The notes beneath the pieces are model-generated. The model did no database searches. It was given only the letters and a program-made list of their open reading frames with translations, and was not told where the DNA came from. The translations under genes and the position numbers were made by a program. From Talaromyces rugulosus (lineage: Eukaryota > Ascomycota > Eurotiomycetes > Eurotiales > Trichocomaceae): DNA of 64,000 nt. Location: contig NC_049562.1 in assembly GCF_013368755.1 (NCBI RefSeq), forward strand, positions 620,001 through 684,000, read 5' to 3'. This document shows positions 1-10,913 of this stretch, piece after piece; position 1 is the first letter of the stretch, and each line of letters begins with the position of its first letter.

Positions 1-474
1 CACCGGTGGAGAGAGAAGAACAGTCGAGACATGGGCCGGTTGGTAAGCAGTGCACGTGACAACCACCCAAAAAAGGATGCGATGATCAGATCTGATTTGA
101 TTTTCCTGCGTCTCCATTTCTAAGCTCGCTGTGTTTCTAAGCTGGTCGGTGTAGATTGTACTTGCTTGATCTAGACTTTTTTTTTTTTATTTCATAATTG
201 CTTGCGCACCTCGGCTCTCACCGAATTTTGTTTATATCTGCCCCTCTCCTCCTCCTACCTTCCCCTCTCTCTCTCTTTTCCACTCACTCACACTTCACCC
301 AATCTTCCCCTCCACGAGTTTAGTACTCTGTACAAATACATCACCGCCACCGTGTTCTCCTCGGCCTTTCGACGTCTTTCTTCCTTTTCTATTAGGTCCA
401 TTGGACTACCTGCTGCACTCGCCTCGTCTCTGCAGCAGAACTCTTCCTCATCGATTTCTACAACGCCGAGGAAA
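1..474 (+). promoter_or_regulatory. Promoter and 5' leader of thioredoxin reductase gene
   Basis: No gene is seen here. A palindromic E-box (CACGTG in GCACGTGAC) lies at 53-58, a site type bound by bHLH factors such as Cbf1 in fungi. A T-run at about 178-190 and a C/T-rich stretch at about 240-310 look like a typical filamentous-fungal core promoter and leader. The assignment to the downstream gene is by proximity only. Confidence 0.45.
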
Positions 475-1717
475 ATGGTGCACTCCAAGGTCGTCAGTAC
501 GTTTACCTTTTTATTTCCGAACATAAAAAAAGAATACAGCTAATAGTAAAAAAAAAAAAAGTCATCGGCTCTGGCCCCGCCGCGCACACGGCCGCCATCT
601 ATCTATCTCGCGCCGAACTGAAACCGGTCATGTACGAAGGCATGCTGGCCAACGGCACCGCGGCCGGCGGACAACTCACCACGACCACAGACATTGAAAA
701 CTTCCCGGGTTTCCCCAAGGGTATTGGCGGTAGCGAGCTCATGGACGATATGCGCAAGCAGTCCGAGCGCTTTGGCACCGAGATCATCACCGAGACCATC
801 TCGCGCGTGGATCTGTCGCAGCGGCCCTTTAGGCTGTGGAAGGAATGGGCCGATGGCGAGAACGAGGAGCCCGCGCACACGGCCGATGCGGTGATTATCG
901 CGACGGGCGCGAATGCGCGTCGTCTGGATTTGCCGGGCGAGACGCAGTACTGGCAAAACGGTATTTCGGCGTGCGCTGTGTGTGATGGCGCAGTGCCCAT
1001 TTTCAGAAATAAGCCGCTGTATGTCATTGGCGGTGGTGACTCGGCTGCGGAGGAGGCGATGTTTTTGACAAAGTATGGGAGTCACGTTGTGGTGTTGGTG
1101 CGCAAGGATAAGCTGAGGGCGAGCAAGGCCATGGCCAAGCGTCTGCTGGCGAATCCCAAGGTTACTGTGCGTTTCAACACGGTGGCTACGCAGGTTCTGG
1201 GTGAGGAAGGGCCCAGGGGCCTCATGACCCATCTCAAGGTCAAGAACGTGGTCAGCGGCGAGGAGGAGACGGTCGATGCCAATGGTCTGTTTTATGCAGT
1301 TGGCCACGACCCTGCCACCGCGCTGTTCAAGGGCCAGATCGACCTAGACAGCGAAGAGTACATTGTCACACAGCCGGGAACCAGCTACACGTCTATTCCT
1401 GGTGTTTTTGCTGCTGGTGACGTCCAGGACAAACGCTACCGCCAGGCCATTACCAGTGCTGGTAAGCCCTCTTTGCATCTTAACCATAAAAGTATTAAAT
1501 ATATTCTAACAATTATATAGGCTCTGGCTGCGTCGCCGCCCTCGAAGCCGAAAAGTTCCTTTCCGAGGAAGAATCCAGCGAAGAAAACCCCGCCGCTGCC
1601 ACAGAAACTGGCCAGACCAGGATCGAGCCCGCGGCGGCCGAGCAGAATGCAGAGGCAGCAAAGGAGAAGCCCACAGGCTCGGCGGCGGCTGAGTATAGAC
1701 AGAACCCGCTGCTTTAA
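475..1717 (+). CDS. trr1: Thioredoxin reductase, 3 exons, 372 aa
   Basis: NADPH-dependent flavoenzyme that reduces thioredoxin in the cytosol and so supports redox balance and peroxide defence. Exons are 475-496, 562-1461 and 1521-1717, and all junctions keep frame. Visible motifs: N-terminal FAD motif GSGPAAHTA (about residues 10-18), redox pair CAVC (Cys145/Cys148), NADPH motif [10 protein letters not shown], and C-terminal FAD motif FAAGDVQD. The first exon is only 22 bases and encodes the start of the FAD-binding strand. The acceptor of intron 1 follows a run of about 13 A rather than pyrimidines. After the conserved core there is an acidic, Ala/Glu-rich tail of roughly 50 residues that ordinary fungal enzymes do not need; its role is unknown. 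Family identity is very secure. Confidence 0.97.
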
Positions 1718-1846
1718 TTTTTTATTATTTCCAAATGTTTCTTTTCACATAGAGTGGTTGATAGACAATAGATTCATGTGATTATTTAATAGCTTTTTTT
1801 TTTTCAATAAACATGGGTATCAACAACAGTATTACTTCAATTCAAA

Positions 1847-3423
1847 TCAGTCAAACCGTGCAATCCGCGCCTCTAAATCTTTAACCCACGGCCCAACCAC
1901 ATCGATATTGCTCTTCATCGCGCCCTCGCTTTCTTTCACTTTTTCCTCGACAACGCGCAGTCCCTCGCGCCACTGCTCAATCTCCTTGCTCATCTCGGCC
2001 TGGTCCTTTTCCAGCGCATCGAGGGTTTCGCTCGCCTGCGCGGCGCCGGCGTGGAGGGCGCGCAGAGAGCGTAAGCGTTCCAGCACGCTGGGCAGGACTG
2101 GGTGTAGGGATTGGATGGTTGGTAGGGTAGCGTACAGAGCGTGGATTTTGGCCACTTGCTCGTCTCGCTGGGCAGAGGATTCGGCATTATTGTTGTTGTT
2201 GTTGTTGTTGTTGTTGGGGTTGACTTCGGTTGCGTTGGATGAGCTGTTGTCGGCCGGGTCTGGGGATCGCACGTTGGAAGCGGCGGCTTTGGAGGCTGCT
2301 TCGCTGGCGCGGCGACGAGCGTTGGCCAGGCTCTCGGCGTCGGTGGTGAGTTTTTTTATGCGAGTTGAGAGGGCTTCGAGGTGTGCGGTTGTCGATGCCG
2401 GTGTCGATGTCGCAGGTGTGAAGGAAGAAGTGGTGGTGGTGGTGGTTGCAGCTGGTCCGCCCAGCGTACTAGTGAGCGCAGTCAACTGGGAAGTGAGATG
2501 GTCGAGAGCAGGCAGAATCGGATGCAGCGATGGCTCGACGGTGCTGTTCTCTGCGATAAAAGGGTTTGATCCAGACGACACGCCCAGGGCTGCTTCGAGC
2601 AGGGCCAGTCGGGAATCAAACGAAGCGGCATGTGCAAGGAGGCCTGCTGCTGCCGTGTCGTTTTTCTCGGGCGTTTTCTGGCTGTCTTTTTCTGTCGTGG
2701 TGGTGGCTGGCTGTTTATCTGTCGATGCAGCCTCCAGCTTTTGCGACAGTATGGCATCTGGAAACTGCGCGTTTGTGCGTGCCGATGCAAATTGAATCGT
2801 GTCCAGGGCTTTGCTCAGTTCGAGCAATCCATCAGCATCAGCTCCAGCTTCAGCACCACCACCAGAGCCGTCCTTTTGTTGTTGCATGTCCGCCTTTAAT
2901 TCCTCCGTCTCTCGCCGTAACCGCGCCAGCTTGCGTTCCAGCGACTCCTCCTCTTCACTGTCACTCGCCTCGCCGTCAACCCCTTCATCGCCGTCATTCT
3001 GCTGCTGCCGTCTTCGTCGACGCGTCGAGCGGTTCTTGTATGCTTTGCGCTTTGCAGCAATTGTATCTGAAAAATCGACTTCGCGGGCATCGACGCCGCT
3101 GGCACGCAGGAAATGGAGACGCGCCTCGTCGGTGTTGAGCGTGTTGCGGTCGATGTCTGGGTTTGATTCGTCGTCCGAGTCGGAGTTTCGGACGGTGGTC
3201 TTTTTTTTTTTTTGTTTTCCATTAGCTATGCGTCTTAGAAATAAATATCTTTGAAAAGGGTTTCAAGTACTGGAACTGTGGAAGCGCCGTCGGTCAGGTC
3301 CGGGGTTTCGTAGACGTCTGGAGCGAGGTCCTGGGATTGTTAGTCGATTCGGACAATTAGCACGCTGGCTGGCTGGCAGCTCACCAGGTCGGGGAGGTTG
3401 GCGTATTTCTTGTTGAGAGACAT
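1847..3423 (-). CDS. Dynactin subunit p50 (dynamitin), 3 exons, 483 aa
   Basis: Structural subunit of the dynactin complex, which links dynein to cargo and is needed for nuclear migration in hyphae. Exons (minus strand) are 3385-3423, 3271-3330 and 1847-3199. The N-terminus (KKYANLPDL, then APDVYETPDL, then ESNPDIDR) matches the dynamitin signature, and the rest is acidic and coiled-coil-rich (heptad-like stretches near the middle and C-terminus). A pure Asn run of 10 residues lies around positions 2187-2216. The acceptor of intron 2 is preceded by a run of 12 A following a GCTAAT branch site. The gene ends about 130 bases from the convergent thioredoxin reductase gene. Dynamitin diverges quickly, so identity rests on the N-terminal motif and coiled-coil layout. 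Confidence 0.9.
2187..2216. repeat. Trinucleotide run encoding poly-Asn in dynamitin
   Basis: On the minus strand this is an (AAC)n/AAT run giving ten consecutive Asn codons inside the dynamitin reading frame. In-frame trinucleotide repeats of this sort often vary in length between strains. Confidence 0.85.
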
Positions 3424-3983
3424 GTTGTCGCCGTCTGTGGCCTCAAGTGTAGGTTGTTGAAAGGTGGTGTTGATGTTGATTGACTTCAGGAGCTAGTTAG
3501 CCGCGCGGGTCGCTAGCGACTGTCTACAAGTAGAGTTGCATAGTACTCATTGAATTATTGTTATGATGTTATGAGTATATTATTGACTATATATGTGAAA
3601 TGCTCGATATTCTGACTTCTTATTCAATACACAGTAATGTCTACAAAGACACAACGTCAGAACAGAGTACAACCCAAGTGCTATCACATGTCAGACCGTC
3701 ATCAATTTCTTACCAGAGAACCAATTTATTAATTATTAAAATAATAATAATATATAACTAGCATGTACTGCTACTCCACAGCTATTCCCTGTACGGCAAA
3801 ACCCCCGTTGCATTGTCACTCACTTGCACATGCTTTGTGTCGGTACCTCGGACACTGTCCCCGCATTATATAAACATCATCTTCAACATTACATGTCTCG
3901 GAGACTTGTCTGGAAGAAAAAGCATTCGCTATTGTATTATTATTATTATTCAATCAAGTGGTTCTGCCTGAAATACATAGAAC
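3424..3983. promoter_or_regulatory. Divergent intergenic region, dynamitin / beta-rich protein
   Basis: Shared upstream region of two divergently transcribed genes. It is AT-rich between about 3540 and 3760, with runs of TAATAATAAT near 3730-3760 and again near 3930. No further gene or clear regulatory motif is seen. Confidence 0.4.
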
Positions 3984-4829
3984 ATGGCTGCCCCCGCAGA
4001 AATCACCCTTCAGAACCTGAATGGCGAGTTTGTCATGGTATTTTGCCGCAATATCAGACGTGCCATGACATGAGATGATGCTGACCCTTTGCAGAACAGA
4101 ACCCTATCCGATGACCCAGACCCAATCCTCGCTCTCGCAAGTTTCCCTCCTATTCTTCCACTTGATATCAACTAATGGAAAGATAGCAAAGCGTCAGCTG
4201 GATGACCCGCACCGCACTCGGCTACGCCACCGTCACGCTCGCCATCACTGAATACATCGAGCCCAACGCCGACGACGACGCACACGCGCCCATCACCAAA
4301 GTCGACATTGCGCAGACCGCCACCGGCGGAATCCAGTCTTCCGAAAAACGGATAACAGATTGGCGCACGCGCGGTCATGAGGATCGTATTTTTGGTGCGT
4401 TGAGTGGGCAGAGTCGGCTTGTGCGGGGTACTTCGTCTGGACCAACGCTGGAGGTGCAGACACAGTCGAAAGATGCAGAGAAAGTGACGAGGTTTTTAAA
4501 GGGGGAGATACTGGCTGATGGATCCGCGGTTGACGGGTTTGTGGTCGATACGGTGCAGGACAAGGAAGGCTTGTCGTATGGGGAGGGCGAGGGCTTGTGG
4601 TTGCAGAGCTGGGTGCGTAATGAGAAGTATGGCTGGTCTGCTGAGCAGGTATGTCTTTTTTTTTTTGTTTCTTTCTCTCTTTTTACTTGTGTTCTTGCTA
4701 ATGGTGTAGATCTGGGGATTCGAGATCATCGACGGCCAGCGCTATCACACTCGCCGTGTCGCTGCGTCCAAGGGCGACAAATATGTGCTTGCGCGACTGG
4801 TCTACGACTACCAGGGCCCGGTTGCTTAG
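3984..4829 (+). CDS. Conserved fungal protein, lipocalin/FABP-like, 4 exons, 225 aa
   Basis: Exons are 3984-4037, 4095-4136, 4187-4648 and 4710-4829; all junctions keep frame. The protein resembles a conserved small cytosolic family of filamentous fungi, with the recognisable pattern LNGxxVMNRTLSDDPDPILALQ, a WMTR segment, an Asp-Gln-Thr-Ala-Thr-Gly-Gly strand and a C-terminal WGFEIIDGxRYxTR strand. Alternating polar and hydrophobic strands suggest a small beta-barrel that may bind a hydrophobic ligand; that function is inference. Intron 2 starts with GC (CTC then GCAAGT), not GT: only this donor keeps the conserved LALQSVSW sequence in frame. No signal peptide is visible. No biochemical function can be assigned. 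Confidence 0.8.
4137..4186 (+). other. GC-AG intron
   Basis: The intron begins GCAAGT at 4137 and ends AG at 4186. Joining 4136 to 4187 gives the conserved reading ALQSVSWMTR; the nearest GT donor (at 4141) shifts frame. GC-AG introns are a known minor class of spliceosomal introns. Confidence 0.75.
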
Positions 4830-4939
4830 ATTACAAGTAGAAAGTACTCTTAAGACTCAATATCAATATCCATTGATCACATACAAACTATAAACTATGT
4901 CGTATTTATAAACATTTTGGACTTGTAAATATCAAAATA

Positions 4940-6770
4940 TCACTTATGCGTAGGCATCACAACACTAGCCCTGCTGTGCGTGGCATCCTCGCTACGCCAC
5001 AGACTGGTGACCGTCTTTTGCTGCGTGTAGAAATTAATACCCGGCTTGCCATAGAACGTGCTTGCGCCGCCGCCAGCAACACTCTTCTTGTTGCCAGTGA
5101 ACGAAAACATGGGCAGAGGTACGGGGATGGGCACGTTGATGCCCAGCTGGCCGGCTTCAATGTCCTTTTGGAAGCGAGCCGCCGTCGACCCGGATGTCGT
5201 GAAGATGGCCTCGCCGTTGCCGTACTCGTTGCTGTTGGTCAGCGCGATGGCGTCGTCTAGTGTGTCGACGTTGAGGCACACCAGCACGGGGCCGAAAAGC
5301 TCCTGCTTGTAGCAGGTCATGTCGGGGGTGACGTTGGTGATGATGGTAGGTGCGATCTGTTCAGTTAGTTAGTATATAGTATAGAGAGAAAAGGGTACAG
5401 AAAACATACCCAGTTTCCATTAGGGTACTTCTCTGGCTTGTAGCCACGGCCGTCCAGGAGAATAGTAGCACCCTCCTTCTCAGCAGTAGCAATCAAGTCC
5501 TCAATACGCTTCTTGCTATGCGGACTAATGACAGGGCCCAGATCAGCGCCCTCTTCGAATCCACCGTCGACCTTCAGCTCCTTGGCACGTTCCGCCAGCT
5601 CAGGCAGCCATTCCTTGGTCTCTCCGACCATGACCAGCGTGCTCAGAGCCATGCAGCGCTGGCCCGCGGCGCCAAAGGCAGCGCCGGTAATAGCGTTGAG
5701 CGCGTGGTTCTTGTTGCAGTCCGGCATCACGGTGGCATGGTTCTTGGCGCCCAGGTTGGCCTGCACGCGCTTGCCATTGGCACTGCCTCGTGTGTAGATG
5801 TACTCGCCCGCACGGTTGCCACCGACAAAGCTGATGGCTTTGATGGCGGGTTCGTCCAGGATGAAGTCGACTGTCTTGGCCGAGCCGTGCACGATGTTGA
5901 TCACGCCAGGAGGGAAGCCGGCCTCGCGGGCCAGTTCGGCCAGGATCATTGCTGCGCCAGGGTCTCGCTCAGATGGCTTGACGACGACACAGTTTCCGGT
6001 GATGGTGGCCACGGGGATGCACCAGAGAGGAATCATGGCGGGGAAGTCTGGCGGTGTCAGTCTTCGGTTGCTATAAAGAGTGTTTCCAACTTACTAAAAG
6101 GACAGATAGCAGCAACAACACCCAAGGGCTCGCGGTAGCTGCGCGTCTCCATGTCCTTGGCGACCTCGAGCACTTCTCCGGTAATCTGCGTGGTGATACC
6201 GCAGGCGGTTTCGGCGACCTGCAGGCCACGCAGCACGTCACCTTTGGCATCGGCAAAGGTCTTGCCCTGCTCGAGAGTGATAGACGCGGCAAGGCGGTCC
6301 CAGTGCTGGCGGATGAGCGCAACAAACTTGAACATGATCTGCTGTCTGGACATGATGCTAGTGGCGCGCCAGGCCGGGAAGGCCTTTTCGGCCGAGGCAA
6401 CAGCCGCCTTGAGCTCGGCGTCGGTGCTCTGAGGCACACGAGAGACCAAGTTGTTGGTGGCTGGGTCGTGCAGGTCGATCCAGGTGGTGGCCTGCGAGCT
6501 CACAAACTCGTTGTCGATGAAGTTGGTGGTGTCGATGGGCGTGGCGACGCGCTCGTGCGAGTTGGGATACTCGGTGGCCGTCGAGGCGGCCGATGTGGTG
6601 GCTGCCTGCCAGCTGCGAGCAGAGGCATGCAGGCTGCGTCTGAGTGATGCTGATGGTGTTCGCCACGAAGCTGTGCGAGCAGCAGTCACCAGCGACCTCG
6701 AGCTTGCCACCATGCGGGGAGAGGAAGAGGAGAGCGCGGAGACTCCGCGGGCAAGGGAGCGGGCTGCCAT
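4940..6770 (-). CDS. Methylmalonate-semialdehyde dehydrogenase, mitochondrial, 3 exons, 576 aa
   Basis: CoA-acylating aldehyde dehydrogenase (ALDH6 family) that converts methylmalonate semialdehyde to propionyl-CoA in valine and pyrimidine breakdown. Exons are 6095-6770, 5410-6047 and 4940-5356 (minus strand). The first about 50 residues are Arg/Ser/Ala-rich without acids, a typical mitochondrial presequence. Visible signatures: FIDNEFV at the start of the mature protein, the fold segment NFPAMIPLWCIPVA, Rossmann motif SFVGGNRAGEYIY, the catalytic Cys in GAAGQRCMALS, and the C-terminal INVPIPVPLPMFSFTGNK that is diagnostic of this ALDH class. It is convergent with the beta-rich protein gene, with about 110 bases between the stop codons. 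Identity is secure. Confidence 0.96.
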
Positions 6771-7289
6771 TGTGAAGATACTCTCTTGTCTTGACTGCTG
6801 GTGTGGGCAGAAGTAAGGCAGAAAGAAAGAAAGAAAGAGGAGTCGAGGAAAAGAAGGAACAAGGTCAGATCTTAGTGTGGGCGAGTGTTATCGTATAGAC
6901 AAGAGGGCATGTAATCGCTATACAGGCTCGCTCCGTTGTCCGCGGTCCGGGCGCCGCGCTGACTGGCTGCCCACGCCGAGCCCGGCGCTAACCGGGATAC
7001 CCCAGGATCCAGATCCGAGGGCTCGGCGAGGAGTAGCCGAGATGTTATCATTACATTTATTGCGGAGCGAAGTGAAGCAATTATAAAATGGGTTATATTT
7101 GATTATTATTCGTTTATACATTGCCTGTATGAACACCTTGTACGCTGCGTTACGTTATTACATACTGCTATAACATAGTGCCATAACATAGCTATTACGG
7201 TGCTTACCTACCCCTTTCGGCAGCCCGGTTAGCGATCTATATAAGCTTAATCAGATTCAGAACCTCAATAATTATGTATTTATATAAAA
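6771..7289. other. Intergenic region with GC-rich block then AT-rich block
   Basis: Upstream of the dehydrogenase start and downstream of the cyclase stop. A sharply GC-rich block (about 6925-7045), containing a CTCGGC...GCCGAG stem near 7021-7040, passes abruptly into AT-rich DNA with a small ATTGC...GCAAT stem near 7058-7081. The composition switch and short inverted repeats suggest a fragment of a mobile element, but no terminal repeats or coding remnant were identified. Confidence 0.3.
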
Positions 7290-8461
7290 CTAAAAAATAG
7301 CCAGCGCATTCGGCGGACTGGCCACCCCCCCAACAACATTCAGTGGCTCACTCGTAAAAAAAAACGTCGCCCGCCCTGTCTTCTCGCACTGCGCCGCCAG
7401 TTCGTCCAGCGCAAACAGCTCGCCGATGGGCATCCCCAAGCCGGCGAGGAGTACCGGGTGGAGGAAGAAACCTTGAGGGGCTGTTTTGTGTCAGTTAGAA
7501 CAGATACGAGGATTTCTGGAGAGTTGCTTGATAAGTGTTGGAATACTTACGCATCGCTTCAAACCCCGGCGAGTCGGTGCACACGGCCGCAAATCCGGAA
7601 TCCCACAGCCACTCGGCAAACTCCCTGGAATTATCAACGCCCGGGTACTCGAGAGGGTCAGACGTCATTAGCTGGTGCAGTTCTTCTGCCGTGGCGTTTT
7701 CGTATGCTTGGAGGAAGCCTTGCATGAGTTAGTTTTTGCAGATTCCAGAGTACCGGTAATTCAAGTACTTGCCGGTCCGAATAACAAGTATATCACCTCT
7801 GCGAATTACGGTGTTGTTTTCTTCTAAGATCTGCTTTACCGTGTCCAACGAGATTGTCGATCTGCTCAGCGCATTGAAGCCGAGTTTGTGTCGTGCTGCA
7901 TACGACGCGAAATCAACCAGCACGCCGCGTCCGACAATGCCTTGCTTGCACCATGCTGTTCTTGTCAGTAAATACACATAAATAGAGGACTACTTGATGC
8001 GCATACCGTGAATCCCTATCCTCTCGGTCCGCTTGTGCAGGATTTCCTCGCCGGCCACGCCGTTATAAAACAGCCCGTTCTCATACCCGCAATGCCGAAA
8101 GCCATCCCACTGCGAGCTCGTCTGCGTATTGAAATGAAGCGTGTCATCCTATACAAAAGTCAATTCCTATGCCATATGTTTGAGCTAAAATAAAACACAC
8201 ATGCATCCCCCCGCCCTCGATCGTGTTGATCCGGTGCTCGAGCACGTTCCGGAATGGTGGGGGTCTTTTCATCTGCTGCAGCGTCCAGTTCAGCCCTATA
8301 CGAGTCCCCGTCCGGATTCCGTCTCTGGCTGCTGCCGCGACGACATTGTCGGTGAGGTGGTTCAGCGTGCCCAGCTCGTCGTCAGCACCCCAGACTGCCC
8401 ATGCTGAATGCGGAGGGTGGCCGGGGTCGAGAGGGAGCGCACTGAACGGCGGCGTTTCCAT
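7290..8461 (-). CDS. Cyclase / kynurenine-formamidase-like metal hydrolase
   Basis: Multi-exon gene of the putative cyclase family (Pfam-type PF04199), whose bacterial members hydrolyse N-formylkynurenine or related amides/lactones with a metal bound by His and Asp. Recognisable parts in order: WGADDELGTLNHLT near the N-terminus, GLNWTLQQMKRP, then DDTLHFNTQTSSQWDGFRHCGY containing the HxxxDxxxH-like metal region, GRGVLVDFASYA, RRGDILVIRTG, DNSREFAEWLWDSGFAAVCTD, and the C-terminal HPVLLAGLGMPIGELFALDELA. The start chosen is the ATG at 8461; an in-frame extension upstream begins with TTG and is not supported. The gene is divergent from the MFS transporter (390-base gap), which may mark a substrate uptake and hydrolysis pair. 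The exact substrate is unknown. Confidence 0.88.
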
Positions 8462-8851
8462 GTCTAGCTCCAGATCTGAATCTGAATCTAGCAATTGCTC
8501 GAAGCAATAGTGATCACAGTGTCTAATGAGTTCGTTTATACATCGGCTAACTGCTCAGCCGTTGATCGGCAGCAAACCAAGACCACACGGCTAAGGACTC
8601 CGCCGCCGGTGGGAAACCCGAGAGGAAAATCGACGAATTTTGGCTCCCAAGGATTGTCGTATCCACAAATCGCTGCAATATGCAACGCCAGCCTGGGTCT
8701 GGGGAAAGGAGCTGGGGAAAATGTCCGGGTTCGACTCCTGAAATCACGCACATAAACGCCTGGGGACCCCCGCAAGTCGAACTTTTCCTAGCATGCATCG
8801 TTGATACGGGAGTTCTGAGACAGGAGGTGATATAGGTTGATATAGATCGCC
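8462..8851. promoter_or_regulatory. Divergent promoter, cyclase / MFS transporter
   Basis: 390-base shared upstream region between two divergent genes. No specific operator is recognised. The arrangement would allow co-regulation. Confidence 0.4.
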
Positions 8852-10399
8852 ATGTTCTCGCAGATCAAAGGCAGGGGCCTCACTAGGGGCATTACCATTG
8901 CCTGTGGTGCTGGTTTCTTCCTGTTTGGTTATGATCAGGGCGTCTTTGGTGGAATTCTCACCAACCAAAACTTCCTCGACACCTTCAATAACCCCGATGC
9001 CACCATCCAGGGCCAGATCACGTCGACCTACTACCTGGGTGCCATCTTCGGCGCCATCCTGTCACGCTTCATAGGTGACAGGATTGGTCGTCGCAAGGCT
9101 ATCATGCTAGGGTGCACATTTCTCACCGTTGGCGGCCTGCTGCAGGCCACCGCCAGCACGCTCGTACACATGATCATTGGTCGTATTGTCGGTGGCTTTG
9201 GCACCGGACTCAACACCACGGCCATCCCCATGTGGCAGGTTGAAACGTGTAAACAGCACCATCGCGGCCGTCTCGTCATCATGGAACTGGTGCTCAACAT
9301 CTTCGGTATCGCCGTGACTAGCTGGATGAACTACGGCTTCACCTGGCTGCCTCACGACTCTGTCTCGTGGCGATTCCCGCTGGCCTTTCAGTCGTTCTGG
9401 TCTATCGTGACTTTCATCTTCACCATCATCATGCCCGAATCCCCGCGTTGGCTTGTCTCGCGTGGCCGCCAGGAGGAGGCCAAACTCATTCTCGCCCGAC
9501 TGATGAGCCTGGACGTAGACGACCCGGAAGTCACCAAAGTGCTGCGCATCCTCACCCTCACCGTGACCCATGAGGTCGAAAATGAAACCGCGGCGCTGTC
9601 GAGCATCCTGCAAAACGGCCGTGGCCAGAACCTGCGCCGTATCCTGCTGGGCGCGGGCCTCGCGCTGATGCAGCAGGCCTGCGGCGTCAACATCATCGCC
9701 AATTACCTGCCCGTCGTGCTCACCAAGTCTGTCGGACTGTCCGATCGCCTCGCCCTCGTCCTGTCGGCCGTGTACAGCCACGCACTCACCATCTGGGCAA
9801 CGACGTCGATGCTGGCGATCGACTCGCTCGGCCGCAAGCCACTACTGCTGGCGGGCGCCATGGGCCAGGGCATTGCCTTTTTCATGATCGCCGTCGGCGT
9901 GCGCATCGGGAGCTACAACATGTCCATCTTCACGGTGGTGTTCATCTTCGTGTACAACTTCTTCTTTGGCACCTCGTTCCTCTCGATCCCCTGGCTGTAT
10001 CCGGCCGAGATCAACTCGCAGTCGATGCGCAACGTAGGCACGTCCATCTCGACAGCAACCAACTGGGTCTTTGTGTATGTGATTGTGCTGGTGACGCCGC
10101 TGGGCATTGAAAAGCTGGGCTGGCGGTTTTACCTCATGTTTGGCTTCTTCAACCTCGCGTTTGTGCCCTTTTTGTGGCTGTTCTATGTCGAGACGGCGCG
10201 GCTGTCGCTCGAGCAGATTGACCGGCTGTTTGAGGTGTTTTCGATTGCGCAAGACCAGGACAACCAGAGCATCTCGCTGGCGCAGGCGAGAAAGCAGGTC
10301 TTGCTGGAGGCGGAGGTTGTCGGCAACGCCAACGGGAAGGGGCTGGCCGCGCAGACACTGGCCACCAAGACCGACACTATTCAGCTGGAGGAGATGTAA
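8852..10399 (+). CDS. MFS sugar-type transporter, single exon, 515 aa
   Basis: Plasma-membrane transporter of the fungal sugar porter (MFS) family. It has about 12 hydrophobic helices with a central cytoplasmic loop. Diagnostic motifs: GYDQGVFGGIL in helix 1, GDRIGRRKAIMLG in the loop between helices 2 and 3, the PESPRWLVSRGR motif after helix 6, the SLGRKPLLL loop motif in the second half, WLYPAEI in helix 10, and a C-terminal RLSLEQIDRLFE segment. Length is normal for the family. The gene is intronless. The loop 6-7 sequence and substrate residues do not allow choosing between hexose, disaccharide or organic-acid transport. Its divergent neighbour is the cyclase-family hydrolase, so a shared non-sugar substrate is possible. 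Confidence 0.94.
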   Translation: MFSQIKGRGLTRGITIACGAGFFLFGYDQGVFGGILTNQNFLDTFNNPDATIQGQITSTYYLGAIFGAILSRFIGDRIGRRKAIMLGCTFLTVGGLLQATASTLVHMIIGRIVGGFGTGLNTTAIPMWQVETCKQHHRGRLVIMELVLNIFGIAVTSWMNYGFTWLPHDSVSWRFPLAFQSFWSIVTFIFTIIMPESPRWLVSRGRQEEAKLILARLMSLDVDDPEVTKVLRILTLTVTHEVENETAALSSILQNGRGQNLRRILLGAGLALMQQACGVNIIANYLPVVLTKSVGLSDRLALVLSAVYSHALTIWATTSMLAIDSLGRKPLLLAGAMGQGIAFFMIAVGVRIGSYNMSIFTVVFIFVYNFFFGTSFLSIPWLYPAEINSQSMRNVGTSISTATNWVFVYVIVLVTPLGIEKLGWRFYLMFGFFNLAFVPFLWLFYVETARLSLEQIDRLFEVFSIAQDQDNQSISLAQARKQVLLEAEVVGNANGKGLAAQTLATKTDTIQLEEM

Positions 10400-10913
10400 T
10401 ATCTTTTTTTTTCTTTTAAGTTATGTAAATAGTAATAAGGCTAATTTGGACTTGACACTGTCATAATATACAATATACCATACTATAATGTAAAAACTTG
10501 GTACTATTGATCAATTACTCCTTCCTCTTCCTCTCACATCAACAACCTTTACCAACAGAACTATTTCACCTCTATTTCACCTCAGGTATTCTATCACTGA
10601 CCCCTTTTGTTGAATAAGGCTTTTTGATTAATCTCCAACATGCTGAGAACTTTTCCCCCTCACGCCACTAGTACCATGGTTGATATGTGAGGCGAGGGTT
10701 CGTCATAGTTACTTTGCCTTCACAGAAAACCTCACCTCACTCCTCAGATGACTATTTTCTTGACTATTATACCAAAAAGCACAGTCTCCAGTTTCTCTCT
10801 GGCAAATCAGTTTAACAGGTATAGCAAACCCGACAGTGTCATCATATCAGCAATTATAATCTAATGCTATAATATTTCTTATTCTAGCTTGATCCTCACC
10901 TATACACAGCAAA
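10400..10913. other. Intergenic region
   Basis: No gene seen. A short direct repeat (CTATTTCACCT twice) lies at about 10560-10582, and a GTGAGGCGAGG / CCTCACCTCAC inverted pair lies at about 10685-10742. Significance is unknown. Confidence 0.35.

Noticed and set aside
603..1307. 234-codon open frame on the minus strand
   Set aside because: Antisense shadow of thioredoxin reductase, which has GC-rich third positions that open reverse frames.
1908..2795. 295-codon open frame on the plus strand
   Set aside because: Antisense to dynamitin, composed of low-complexity complement of the Asn/Ala/Ser-rich coding sequence; no family resemblance.
9107..9781. 224-codon open frame on the minus strand
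   Set aside because: Antisense shadow of the MFS transporter; no hydrophobic pattern or family match.
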